Origin: Candidatus Gastranaerophilales bacterium
GTDB lineage: Bacteria; Cyanobacteriota; Vampirovibrionia; Gastranaerophilales; Gastranaerophilaceae
NCBI GenBank assembly: GCA_905234865.1
Contig: CAJOJE010000011.1
Location: 1 to 51,936 of the forward strand
Direction of reading: 5' to 3'
DNA: 51,936 nucleotides
Shown here: positions 44,933-51,936 of the stretch, in pieces
Layout of the letters: each line of letters opens with the position of its first letter
Position numbering within the stretch: position 1 is the first letter of the stretch
Notes under the pieces: generated by a model
The model's input: only the letters and a program-made list of their open reading frames with translations
Told to the model about the DNA's origin: nothing
The model's database searches: none
Translations under genes and position numbers: made by a program

Positions 44933-45895
44933 TCACCCCTCGTAATTTTTTAGGTTTTTTTGTAAAGAATTTTTATAATAGTCAATTAAATTTAACGGGG
45001 CAATTATCTTACATCCCTCTCCCCACTTAAAAACATGCCTGATTATTTCTTTCATTCCGCTTGCGTTAAACGTAACGGTTAAAGTTCCGTTTTTGTTTAA
45101 TATTAATTTTTGTGTCGGGTGAAAATAAAACTTACATGCTTTTGAAACAAGCTCTTTTGAAAACAAAAGTTCAACATTCAAAATTTCGCCATGGTATATG
45201 CCAAAAGACTGATTAACATACTCCTGCAAATCAAAACCGCTTCTGTCAAACGTTTTATCCGTAAGTTTTAAATCGTCAAATTCATGTAACAGATAATTAT
45301 AAATATCGTCCCCTTTAGCTTTTTCTCTTGCGACAAGGTATGTTTTTTCACCGTATACCAGCCCTAAAGGTTCAATTAATCGCTCTTTATTGTGATAAAT
45401 TCCCGTTACTGTTTTTGAAGTTTGGAGCGCCTCTTTAATTATGTTTATTGTTTCGGGATTTATTTTATATTGTGGCATTTGCTTTACGGCATACCCTTGA
45501 GTTTGAAGATAATTTGTTATATCTTCTTTAGTTTCATCCTTTTTATTTAAGGCTTTCATTTTTTCAATAGTTTTACTCAATGTCTGTTTAACTTCTTTAT
45601 TTGAAATTCTCTCCGACAATTGTTCGATATTTCCGATTTCTTCGGATGAAAAATAAATGAGATTTGCTATTGAATAATTTAAAAATCCCCAATGTTTTTC
45701 ATTGTCAAAAGATACAATTTCACCTACCGAGGGAAAAATGTAAACCAGACTGTCTTTCATTCTCATTGCCGTTTTTCTGCTCACAGAGTACCTTATTGCA
45801 ATTTCATTCAAAGTAATGCCTTCAGGTTTTGAGGACATATAAACGGCTAAATCCAAAATGTCTGAAATTCTGGAATATCTCGGCTTGTTTTCCAT
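44933..45895 (-). CDS. WYL-domain transcriptional regulator
   Basis: 320 residues. The N-terminal winged helix (ISDILDLAVYMSSKPEGITLNEIAIRYSVSRKTAMRMKDSL) is of the DeoR/HTH_11 kind. The central and C-terminal part is a WYL domain (IYHNKERLIEPLGLVYGEKTYLVAREKA, DDLKLTDKTFDR, QEYVNQSFGIYHGE) with a WCX-like tail ending KNLKNYEG. WYL proteins bind ligands such as nucleic acids or nucleotides. It is located just upstream of creD in the same orientation, so creD is the most likely target. No operator is recognised in the 193-base gap upstream (45896-46088), which otherwise holds nothing I can name. Confidence 0.85.
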   Translation of the reverse strand: MENKPRYSRISDILDLAVYMSSKPEGITLNEIAIRYSVSRKTAMRMKDSLVYIFPSVGEIVSFDNEKHWGFLNYSIANLIYFSSEEIGNIEQLSERISNKEVKQTLSKTIEKMKALNKKDETKEDITNYLQTQGYAVKQMPQYKINPETINIIKEALQTSKTVTGIYHNKERLIEPLGLVYGEKTYLVAREKAKGDDIYNYLLHEFDDLKLTDKTFDRSGFDLQEYVNQSFGIYHGEILNVELLFSKELVSKACKFYFHPTQKLILNKNGTLTVTFNASGMKEIIRHVFKWGEGCKIIAPLNLIDYYKNSLQKNLKNYEG

Positions 45896-46088
45896 AAAAA
45901 AATTATAGCAAATAGCCTAAATTTTGTCATTGCAAAGTAACATACGGAATGATTTTCTAAAAAACAAACGTTTGATACAAAAAAAAAGAGCGTTATGTTT
46001 AAATTTAAACGGATTTTTTGCTTATTCCCCCTCATAAAATAAAGCGCCGACATAAAAGCCTGCACTTTATTAAAATTAAGAATAGCGG

Positions 46089-48713
46089 TTATTTTATCAG
46101 TTTTGTCGTAACATCTGTTTTTGTCGGGTCTTTTTCATTTGCTTTTAAATTTATTCTGAAATATTTTGCTTGATTATCGTCAACCCCGATTGGAGGAATT
46201 TTATCTAAATCAGCTTGAATTTCGCTCCTTTTCCTTTCTGTCGGTATAAGGGCATTTATCAGCCAATTAAGAGGAATATGCACTACTTTAATCCTTTTTA
46301 TTGCCGAATTATCATATTTTCCGTAAATATCAAGATTGCCTTGTTCAATTATATAGTTATAAAAACCTTTAATGTATGTCGATGCAAATTCATGCTGTGT
46401 GCGTATATCTATATCACGAATAAATATATCATCACATCTGAAAAAACCTGTTATATGGGATTTTGCACTCCCTCTTCTTTTAGTATTGAATTTTACGTAA
46501 TCGGAAACTTTGACCTTTTTATTTGAATTTTTATCAACCGAAAACTTCATGTCTTCAAGCCCCGGCAAAGCTCCGTCTTGGATGTCAAATTTAGCGTACG
46601 CATCCCAATTTTCCCAATTTTTACCTGTTTTAGAATGAAGTTCCGCATTAGCATATCCGCGAATTTGATTTTTAAGATTGAAAAACTTATCCGCAATTAT
46701 ACTTGAATCAATATTTTTTGCCGTAAAATCAATAATTGAGGAATCTATATTAAAATCATAAATTCCTTTTGCCGATAATTTGCCGCCTGCAAAGTCAATT
46801 TCCGAGGTATTATATTTAAAAATTGCATCTTTTAAACTGCCGAATACTTTAATGTTCCTTACGGGATAATTTTTAACGACAATGGAATTAACCGTAATGT
46901 TATATTTATCTATATCCATATTAATATCCCGAACTCCTGCGCTCAATTCTTTATTCGGAGAATTAAAATTAATTTTTCTGCTCGGTTTATCAGCCTTATC
47001 GGATTTCTTAATAATGTATTTATTGAGGAATAAATCCATATTATTTACATAAATTTTGTCTTTAAAATCATTTTTAACTTCTGTTTTACAATTAAATTTT
47101 TCTTTTTTATATGTTCCTTCCGCCTCTATTTTTGCAATTTTATCATCAGCAATAACATTAGCGGATTTTACATGGAAATGATTGAAAATAGTATCAATAA
47201 CTTCAAACTTACCAGTGATTTGTTCCGTAATAAAGTTATATTTTAAAGCACCTTTGAACCTGCCGCCGAATACATATTGTTTGAAAGAGCCGACGAAAGA
47301 GTTCGGGACATAACCGTTTGTATTTAAAGTTATATATTGCGGAGTCATATTGCCGTTTATAATTTTAAAATAACCATTTCCATATAATATATCTTTAAAC
47401 ACGCCATTTTCTTGAACAGAAAATCTGTAATCTTTTAGGAAAAACTCTTTATCAATTTTTTGTGTTTCCGCAAACAACTTTTTGTTTTTATTTTTAATTC
47501 CTGCATGGAAATCATTAATCATTATGCCTGAACCCGCAGGCATATTTATATAATATTTAGCATTAGGTTTCTTTTGATGTATGTAGTAATCAACTTCCAT
47601 ATCAAGATAATTTTTAACTCTTATATTTGAAGGAAGGTATTCTTTAGCCAAAGCAGAAGTTATTTTTGAATTAACTTTTCCGAAAACTTCTTTCTTGTCC
47701 CTATTGTACATTTCCTTAATAAGAAGTTCATGAGTCATTTTTTCTGTTCCGAATGTTCCAACGGCATAGGATTTAACTTCGCCGTTTTTTATAAAAAATT
47801 CTGCTTTTTTACAATAAACGGGAATATAAAACGGAAGAAATTTTGCAAACAAATCATTACCTGTTATTACACCTGATAAATCGTTGTCTTTATAAACCAA
47901 ATCAACATCTGCGCTGCCTTTAAAATCAACAAAATTTTCCATAAATTTTCTTTCGGTAATGCCATATTTTTGAAGGAATAATACAGTTTCAAGAGTTTCT
48001 TTTACGGGAACTTTATATCCTTTGATTGTGAAATTATCCAATTTTTGGCGATTAAGAATACTGCCGTCTAAAATAACTTTCGTTTTACCTACCGCAAGCG
48101 GGAAGTTTTTTGCAATTAACTTATTATTTTCTACATATAAACTTCCTGCACTGCCTATTGTTATCGGATGTAAAACCCTATCGAGCGATACGCTAAGGAT
48201 TATATCAAGATTTTTAATTCCGTTATTTTCTTTTATTAAAAATTGATTTGACGATATTGATAATTTTTCGCCGTTCTTTCTTACAATCTCTATTTTTTTT
48301 ATGTCTGCATAAGGTATTTTATTTACATCAAAAGACTTTTTCTTTTTTGTATCTTTTTTCTTTTCGTTTTTCAGCTTTTTAAATACATCGAGATTGATAT
48401 AAATTAAATCCGCATCTATATTTTTTAATTCCATTGCGTTAGCAGATGTGTTCAGATTTTGTATATTTAATCCGACATTACCGTTATCACTGATTTTTAT
48501 GCTTTTTGCCGCAATTTTGGCGGATAACAACGGCGATATTTCTATTTTTAAGCCGTTTACATCAAAATTCATATTATATTTGGTTTTAATAAAGTAATCG
48601 GATATTTTGATAAAACTTTCCGAATTCAAGAATTGGGAAACGGCAAAAATAAATCCTAAATACAGCACAATTAACACTGAAAGAATTATTACGGAAAATT
48701 TAAGTTTTTTCAT
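46089..48713 (-). CDS. AsmA/TamB-like envelope protein
   Basis: 874 residues. An N-terminal transmembrane anchor (KFSVIILSVLIVLYLGFIFAVSQFL) is followed by a very long periplasmic region built of beta strands and repeated 'Phe-Asn-Gly' strands typical of AsmA-like proteins (YNMNFDVNGLKIEISPLLSAKIAAKSIKIS is the AsmA N-domain pattern). Relatives form hydrophobic grooves that move phospholipids between membranes. A coiled Lys-rich segment occurs near residues 115-125. The C-terminal ~60 residues contain the usual conserved block (VHIPLNWLINALIPTERKRSEIQADLDKIPPIG). It stands alone; the closest neighbours encode an unknown secreted protein and an AI-2E permease in the same direction, separated by a terminator. 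Specific substrate unknown. Confidence 0.75.
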   Translation of the reverse strand: MKKLKFSVIILSVLIVLYLGFIFAVSQFLNSESFIKISDYFIKTKYNMNFDVNGLKIEISPLLSAKIAAKSIKISDNGNVGLNIQNLNTSANAMELKNIDADLIYINLDVFKKLKNEKKKDTKKKKSFDVNKIPYADIKKIEIVRKNGEKLSISSNQFLIKENNGIKNLDIILSVSLDRVLHPITIGSAGSLYVENNKLIAKNFPLAVGKTKVILDGSILNRQKLDNFTIKGYKVPVKETLETVLFLQKYGITERKFMENFVDFKGSADVDLVYKDNDLSGVITGNDLFAKFLPFYIPVYCKKAEFFIKNGEVKSYAVGTFGTEKMTHELLIKEMYNRDKKEVFGKVNSKITSALAKEYLPSNIRVKNYLDMEVDYYIHQKKPNAKYYINMPAGSGIMINDFHAGIKNKNKKLFAETQKIDKEFFLKDYRFSVQENGVFKDILYGNGYFKIINGNMTPQYITLNTNGYVPNSFVGSFKQYVFGGRFKGALKYNFITEQITGKFEVIDTIFNHFHVKSANVIADDKIAKIEAEGTYKKEKFNCKTEVKNDFKDKIYVNNMDLFLNKYIIKKSDKADKPSRKINFNSPNKELSAGVRDINMDIDKYNITVNSIVVKNYPVRNIKVFGSLKDAIFKYNTSEIDFAGGKLSAKGIYDFNIDSSIIDFTAKNIDSSIIADKFFNLKNQIRGYANAELHSKTGKNWENWDAYAKFDIQDGALPGLEDMKFSVDKNSNKKVKVSDYVKFNTKRRGSAKSHITGFFRCDDIFIRDIDIRTQHEFASTYIKGFYNYIIEQGNLDIYGKYDNSAIKRIKVVHIPLNWLINALIPTERKRSEIQADLDKIPPIGVDDNQAKYFRINLKANEKDPTKTDVTTKLIK

Positions 48714-48749
48714 TTATCAATACTATCCTCTTATATTTTAACCCATAAA

Positions 48750-48786
48750 AATATCGGGCTGAATAACCGATACTCAACCCGATATT
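48750..48786 (-). terminator. Terminator between the unknown secreted protein gene and the AsmA-like gene
   Basis: AATATCGGG (48750-48758) and CCCGATATT (48778-48786) pair perfectly around a 19-base loop. On the minus strand a TTTTT tract follows. It lies just past the stop at 48795. Confidence 0.75.
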
Positions 48787-48794
48787 AAAAATTT

Positions 48795-49820
48795 TTAATA
48801 TGCAAAGCGATATGTTTGACCGTCTTTGTTTATCGTAAATTGAAGCGGCTGCGGGTCATCTTTGAATTTTAAACAAAGTATTCTCATAGAAGTTTTTGCT
48901 TTTAAGTCATAATTTTCAGGCAGTGAATGAGCAAACCTCGTAGATTCTGCCACAACTTTTGCAAGCCTTACATTATTTGCAATCGTAAAACCAAATGACA
49001 AGCCGCCCGTTGCAACTGCCAAAGGAACTGCCAAAGTGTCCGCAACATCCAATTTATCCAAATCCACAAATGTTGATGTTGTAATATCTTTTAATCCTGC
49101 AAGTCTTTCCGAGTAAACTTTTTCTACTTTTATATTTGAATTTGAATTGTTTTTAACAATATATTCAAATGCATGAACATATTTATTCTCTTTGTTTTTT
49201 AAACGATATTCATTGACTGTAACGGTAACATCAGCATCTGCATTATAAAATTCTTCCGAATCAATTTTTGTTAAATCAATCGGATCGTTATCTTCCGAAT
49301 ACGGAATAGCAGAGGTCTTTTCATTACCTTTTGAAAGTTTATCATTTATTTTATTCATACCTTTTTTAAGCGGTTTTAAACCGTCAGGCAGAGTGAATAA
49401 ACCGTCTAACGCACCCGACCTTGCATAATCTACAAAATCAAACTTGTATTCTTTATAAGCCTCTTTATCTTCTAATGTTTCATACTTGTAATTTTGATTT
49501 TTAAAGAAATTTGTAACTCCGTTATTATTTTTGTCATAATCTGTGTCTGATACAATATATACATCCGTATCATTCAAAGCAGGATAAAACTTCATGTAAT
49601 AATGTTCATCGCCGTATGTTGCATAATACGCATTTCTTGCAAGCTTCTTTACCTCTGCTTCACTGTTTAAAATATTATCCACAATAGGGAGAACCGTTCG
49701 TATATTTTGGTCTTTTATTCTATATGCATGATAATCTTTAATCATGCCGGCTGCATTTGCAGTAGCAGAGAATAGTACAAGTAATGATAATACACAAATA
49801 CCTTTTAAAAATTTTTTCAT
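48795..49820 (-). CDS. Secreted protein of unknown function
   Basis: 341 residues with a good signal peptide (MKKFLKGICVLSLLVLFSATANA, cleaved near ANA-AGM). I do not recognise the family. The mature part is mixed alpha/beta with few cysteines; it has many charged residues, a central linker (KKGMNKINDKLSKGNEKTS) and a hydrophobic patch VADTLAVPLAVATGGLSFGFTIANNV near residues 268-293. The ribosome-binding site GGAGAA lies inside the last codons of the upstream AI-2E permease gene, and the gene starts 1 base after its stop, so the two form an operon. A periplasmic or outer-membrane-associated role is likely, but nothing more can be said. Confidence 0.7.
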   Translation of the reverse strand: MKKFLKGICVLSLLVLFSATANAAGMIKDYHAYRIKDQNIRTVLPIVDNILNSEAEVKKLARNAYYATYGDEHYYMKFYPALNDTDVYIVSDTDYDKNNNGVTNFFKNQNYKYETLEDKEAYKEYKFDFVDYARSGALDGLFTLPDGLKPLKKGMNKINDKLSKGNEKTSAIPYSEDNDPIDLTKIDSEEFYNADADVTVTVNEYRLKNKENKYVHAFEYIVKNNSNSNIKVEKVYSERLAGLKDITTSTFVDLDKLDVADTLAVPLAVATGGLSFGFTIANNVRLAKVVAESTRFAHSLPENYDLKAKTSMRILCLKFKDDPQPLQFTINKDGQTYRFAY

Positions 49821-49821
49821 G

Positions 49822-50886
49822 TTAATTATTCTCCTTTGTTACTAATTTGATATTTTCTTCTTTATCTTTTATATTTCTTACATATAATTCATCAAGCAAG
49901 ACGCAAATCGTTGCCGCCATTGCAGGCCCGAAAAGAACTCCGATAAATCCGAAATATTTTCCGCCTAAAATTAATGATAAGAATATAATTGTCGGATGTA
50001 AATCCATTAATTTACTGAATGCATAGGGCCTGACCAAATTATTTTCTGCAAGCTGCGCTAAAACCATAACAACAAGCGTTGTAATGAGAACTTTCGCACC
50101 GAATTCATAAACACCTATTAAACAAATTACTATTGCGATTGCAGGACCGACAACAGGAACAATATCTAAAACAGCTGCTATAATTGCAATTGATATTGCG
50201 TAAGGGTTCCCGAGAATTAATAAACCAATCGCATTTACAACAAAAACACTTAATACGGCCATTGTTTGAGCAAATACATATCCGCCCATTTTTGAGGATA
50301 TATTATCAATAATTTCTTCTGTTCTGTCTTTTATATTCTCCGGAAAATATTTCAAAACAGTTGCTTTAATATTGTTCTTATCTTGCATAAAGAAAAACAG
50401 AAAGATTAAACCTGTTAAGCAATAAGCAAAACTTGAGCCCATGCCTTTCACTAATCCCATAATATAATCTATTGCACCTTCGGTAGAATTTGCCATAGAA
50501 GCAGTCATTCCGTCAAAGTCTATTTTTGTTATACCCATTGATTGAAACAAGGCACTATTTTTAATCGCTTCATCCAAATTTTTAACATAATTTGGGTATT
50601 CTTTAATCAATTCACTAATTTGATATGCACCCAGCATAAATATAAATGCAAGTAATATACCTAATATAGACAACGCACCGAATAATACAATGCATGTTGC
50701 AACCGGTCTTGGCATTTTCTTCTCTAATTTGTCGACAATCGGATTAAGAGAGCATGCAAATACCAATGAAATAAACAGCATAATTGCCACATCAACATTT
50801 GTGAACATAAAATACAGAAAAATTAAAGCAAACAATACAAAAAGTACGGTATTTATTGAAATTTCATTATTGAACAATTTAATCAT
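49822..50886 (-). CDS. AI-2E family permease (PerM/YdiK-like)
   Basis: 354 residues from ATG 50886 (AGGTGG 4 bases upstream); the longer frame to 50955 is rejected. About seven to eight helices with the family pattern: NEISINTVLFVLFALIFLYFM, a soluble domain in the middle, then GLIFLFFFMQDK, PVVGPAIAIVICLIG and the C-terminal LHPTIIFLSLILGGKYFGFIGVLFGPAMAATICVLLDE. Members are linked to autoinducer-2 export or to ion antiport. The function here is unknown. It is followed by an unknown secreted protein in the same operon. Confidence 0.85.
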   Translation of the reverse strand: MIKLFNNEISINTVLFVLFALIFLYFMFTNVDVAIMLFISLVFACSLNPIVDKLEKKMPRPVATCIVLFGALSILGILLAFIFMLGAYQISELIKEYPNYVKNLDEAIKNSALFQSMGITKIDFDGMTASMANSTEGAIDYIMGLVKGMGSSFAYCLTGLIFLFFFMQDKNNIKATVLKYFPENIKDRTEEIIDNISSKMGGYVFAQTMAVLSVFVVNAIGLLILGNPYAISIAIIAAVLDIVPVVGPAIAIVICLIGVYEFGAKVLITTLVVMVLAQLAENNLVRPYAFSKLMDLHPTIIFLSLILGGKYFGFIGVLFGPAMAATICVLLDELYVRNIKDKEENIKLVTKENN

Positions 50887-51059
50887 ATTTCCACCTGCTA
50901 TTTTTATAACAACACGGAAAATCATACACCAAACAGGGCAATTGCAAAAGAGCAACTCAAATGCTCACAAGCAGCAGACTAAATGCTTATTTTTCTACAC
51001 TTCATTTTTAGGAATCTAAAAAATCTCTAAATTAATACATTAATAAATTGTAGTTAAAA

Positions 51060-51349
51060 TTATTTATAACTTCCGACTTTTCTTCCGTATTTATCATATT
51101 CTATTATTCTGCCTGAAGAATTCCTTTTTAAAGAACCCGTCTTTTGACCGTATTTATTATATTGAGTAGTTGTTGAACCATTTATTTTAAAACTTCCTGT
51201 TTTAGAGCCATATTTATTATAAGAATTATAACCACTTGCAGTTTGTTTATAACTTCCTGTTTTTTGACCGTTAGCATCATAAGAATTTGTCGCAAGACAA
51301 ACATTTACAACTAAAATAAAATAAATAAAGTCAGTAAAAGTTTTTTCAT
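51060..51349 (-). pseudogene. Frameshifted small secreted repeat protein (Y-x-K-Y-G-x-K-x-G-S repeats)
   Basis: ATG 51349 opens a signal-peptide-like start (MKKLLLTLFILF) that hits a TAG after 12 codons. The reading frame resumes one base off: LVVNVCLA and then TNSYDANGQKTGSYK. Restoring one base in the A4 run at 51313-51316 (T run on the coding strand) gives an intact ~96-residue signal-peptide protein. The mature part has about four repeats spaced ~20 residues: DANGQKTGSYK, NKYGSKTGSFK, NKYGQKTGSLK, DKYGRKVGSYK, ending in TAA. The repeats resemble short YD-type tandem motifs. It could be a pseudogene, a phase-variable gene at the short run, or a sequencing error. The ~100-base region to its left contains nothing else I can name. 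Confidence 0.7.
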
Positions 51350-51423
51350 AGTTATCTCTTATATTATTATAACGATTTAATCCGGAAAAAGTTTATACTT
51401 TCCCTAAATATTATAAACGGACT

Positions 51424-51444
51424 CTATGTCAGATTAGGACATAG
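51424..51444 (+). promoter_or_regulatory. Operator-like palindrome
   Basis: A perfect 7-7-7 inverted repeat: CTATGTC (51424-51430), a 7-base spacer, GACATAG (51438-51444). It lies just upstream of a small HTH-fragment ORF and is the kind of site an XRE repressor binds. Confidence 0.45.
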
Positions 51445-51457
51445 TAAAAATAAAAGG

Positions 51458-51625
51458 ATGAAATGTATACAAATATACCTATTTGCTATGTTCATGATAA
51501 AATTTAACCATGAGAAGTGGTGTAGACAAGCATTGAGCGGTAAAAAAGAATTTTTTCCTGCATGGAAAAAGAGAATTGCTGATTATTTAAAGGTCGATAT
51601 TTCGGAACTCTTTGAGGAAAATTAA
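51458..51625 (+). CDS. Small HTH-regulator-like ORF (C-terminal XRE-type part)
   Basis: A frame from ATG 51458 (55 residues) or the internal ATG 51488 (45 residues), ending in TAA. The end reads WCRQALSGKKEFFPAWKKRIADYLKVDISELFEEN, which strongly resembles the second half of phage-type Cro/CI HTH proteins. The N-terminal first helices are missing or the start is truncated, so it may be a remnant. No clear ribosome-binding site. Its context is the palindrome at 51424 and the small ORF at 51612. Confidence 0.4.
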   Translation: MKCIQIYLFAMFMIKFNHEKWCRQALSGKKEFFPAWKKRIADYLKVDISELFEEN

Positions 51626-51863
51626 AGCGTTCCAAATTAGCCAAAAACAAGCACATGAAATAGCAATTTTAATATACTCTGATATTCAGTCCTATATAAA
51701 TACTCATACCAATGCTTTTAAGGTCATAAGAGATACCATAGGCGAAAAGCCTGTTGATAAAGTATGTATGACAAACGCTAATGTAAATATAGCAGAGTCA
51801 TACAAGGAAGTTAAAGTATTGGAACACCGCATCCTACGCATTGTGTCAGTTTGTGTCAGCTAA
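51612..51863 (+). CDS. Small ORF downstream of the HTH fragment, uncertain
   Basis: 83 codons from TTG 51612, overlapping the HTH fragment by 14 bases. The first ~28 residues (ISQKQAHEIAILIYSDIQSYINTH) resemble small proteins that sit behind phage-type HTH genes. The rest is unlike a known family and may be out of frame or lineage-specific. A short direct repeat (TGTGTCAG, at about 51845-51858) lies near its end. The final 73 bases of the window hold nothing recognisable. Confidence 0.3.
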   Translation: MRKIKAFQISQKQAHEIAILIYSDIQSYINTHTNAFKVIRDTIGEKPVDKVCMTNANVNIAESYKEVKVLEHRILRIVSVCVS

Positions 51864-51936
51864 AATTTTGCTAAAAATTACCTACCTTTTTGCATAAAAC
51901 TTCCGACCTTAAATTTTACAAGTGGCGAAAAATACG

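Noticed and set aside
51845-51858. Short direct repeat as an attachment site
   Set aside because: Two copies of an 8-base word are too little evidence, and no integrase gene is in the window.
1-51936. CRISPR arrays, rRNA, tRNA and insertion sequences
   Set aside because: No regularly spaced repeats, no tRNA cloverleaf motifs, and no transposase-like frames were seen on either strand.

Overview
The window is AT-rich bacterial DNA that uses the standard code (TGA is a stop). Its content fits a Gram-negative gut-type relative of Cyanobacteria, most like the non-photosynthetic Melainabacteria/Gastranaerophilales. The reasons are a Ycf45/SpoIIIAA-like AAA ATPase with an R3H domain, several prepilin-type secreted proteins, outer-membrane proteins (TolC-like, OprB-like, AsmA-like), and GSI, Amt and PII together. 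This placement is inference: the window holds no rRNA or tRNA that I can see.

Layout. Positions 1-8564 hold two paralogous prepilins flanking the R3H ATPase, then uvrB, a STAS anti-anti-sigma factor and a sensor PP2C phosphatase with a kinase-like C-terminus. Positions 8643-15853 (minus strand) hold a six-gene energy-converting-hydrogenase-related complex whose large subunit has lost all four NiFe-ligating cysteines. Positions 15921-23732 hold a small unknown gene, a GH77-like glucanotransferase, a calpain-type cysteine protease with a long disordered N-terminus, and an NSS-family symporter paired with a PLP-dependent decarboxylase.

Positions 23792-31934 are a complete arginine operon, argFGHCJBD. 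Its leader contains a promoter, a Shine-Dalgarno sequence, a 15-codon leader ORF with two adjacent arginine codons, and mutually exclusive hairpins ending in a terminator-like stem. This looks like ribosome-mediated attenuation and is my strongest candidate for an undescribed regulatory element. Positions 32037-34543 encode a substrate-binding-protein/TolC fusion. Positions 34738-39285 are a nitrogen cluster (glnA, amt, PII, OprB-like porin); its PII lacks both classical modification residues and carries an enlarged B-loop.

Positions 39353-50886 carry an HExxH protein, a MIF-like tautomerase, a prepilin with a YD-like repeat passenger, an XRE regulator, a WYL regulator with creD, an AsmA-like protein, an unknown secreted protein and an AI-2E family permease. 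The right end (51060-51936) is accessory-looking: a frameshifted secreted repeat protein, an operator-like palindrome and small HTH-related ORFs.

How the genes connect: arginine synthesis and ammonium assimilation dominate the middle, and in cyanobacteria the two are linked through PII and N-acetylglutamate kinase, although the PII here looks altered at that interface. Most operons end in clear intrinsic terminators.
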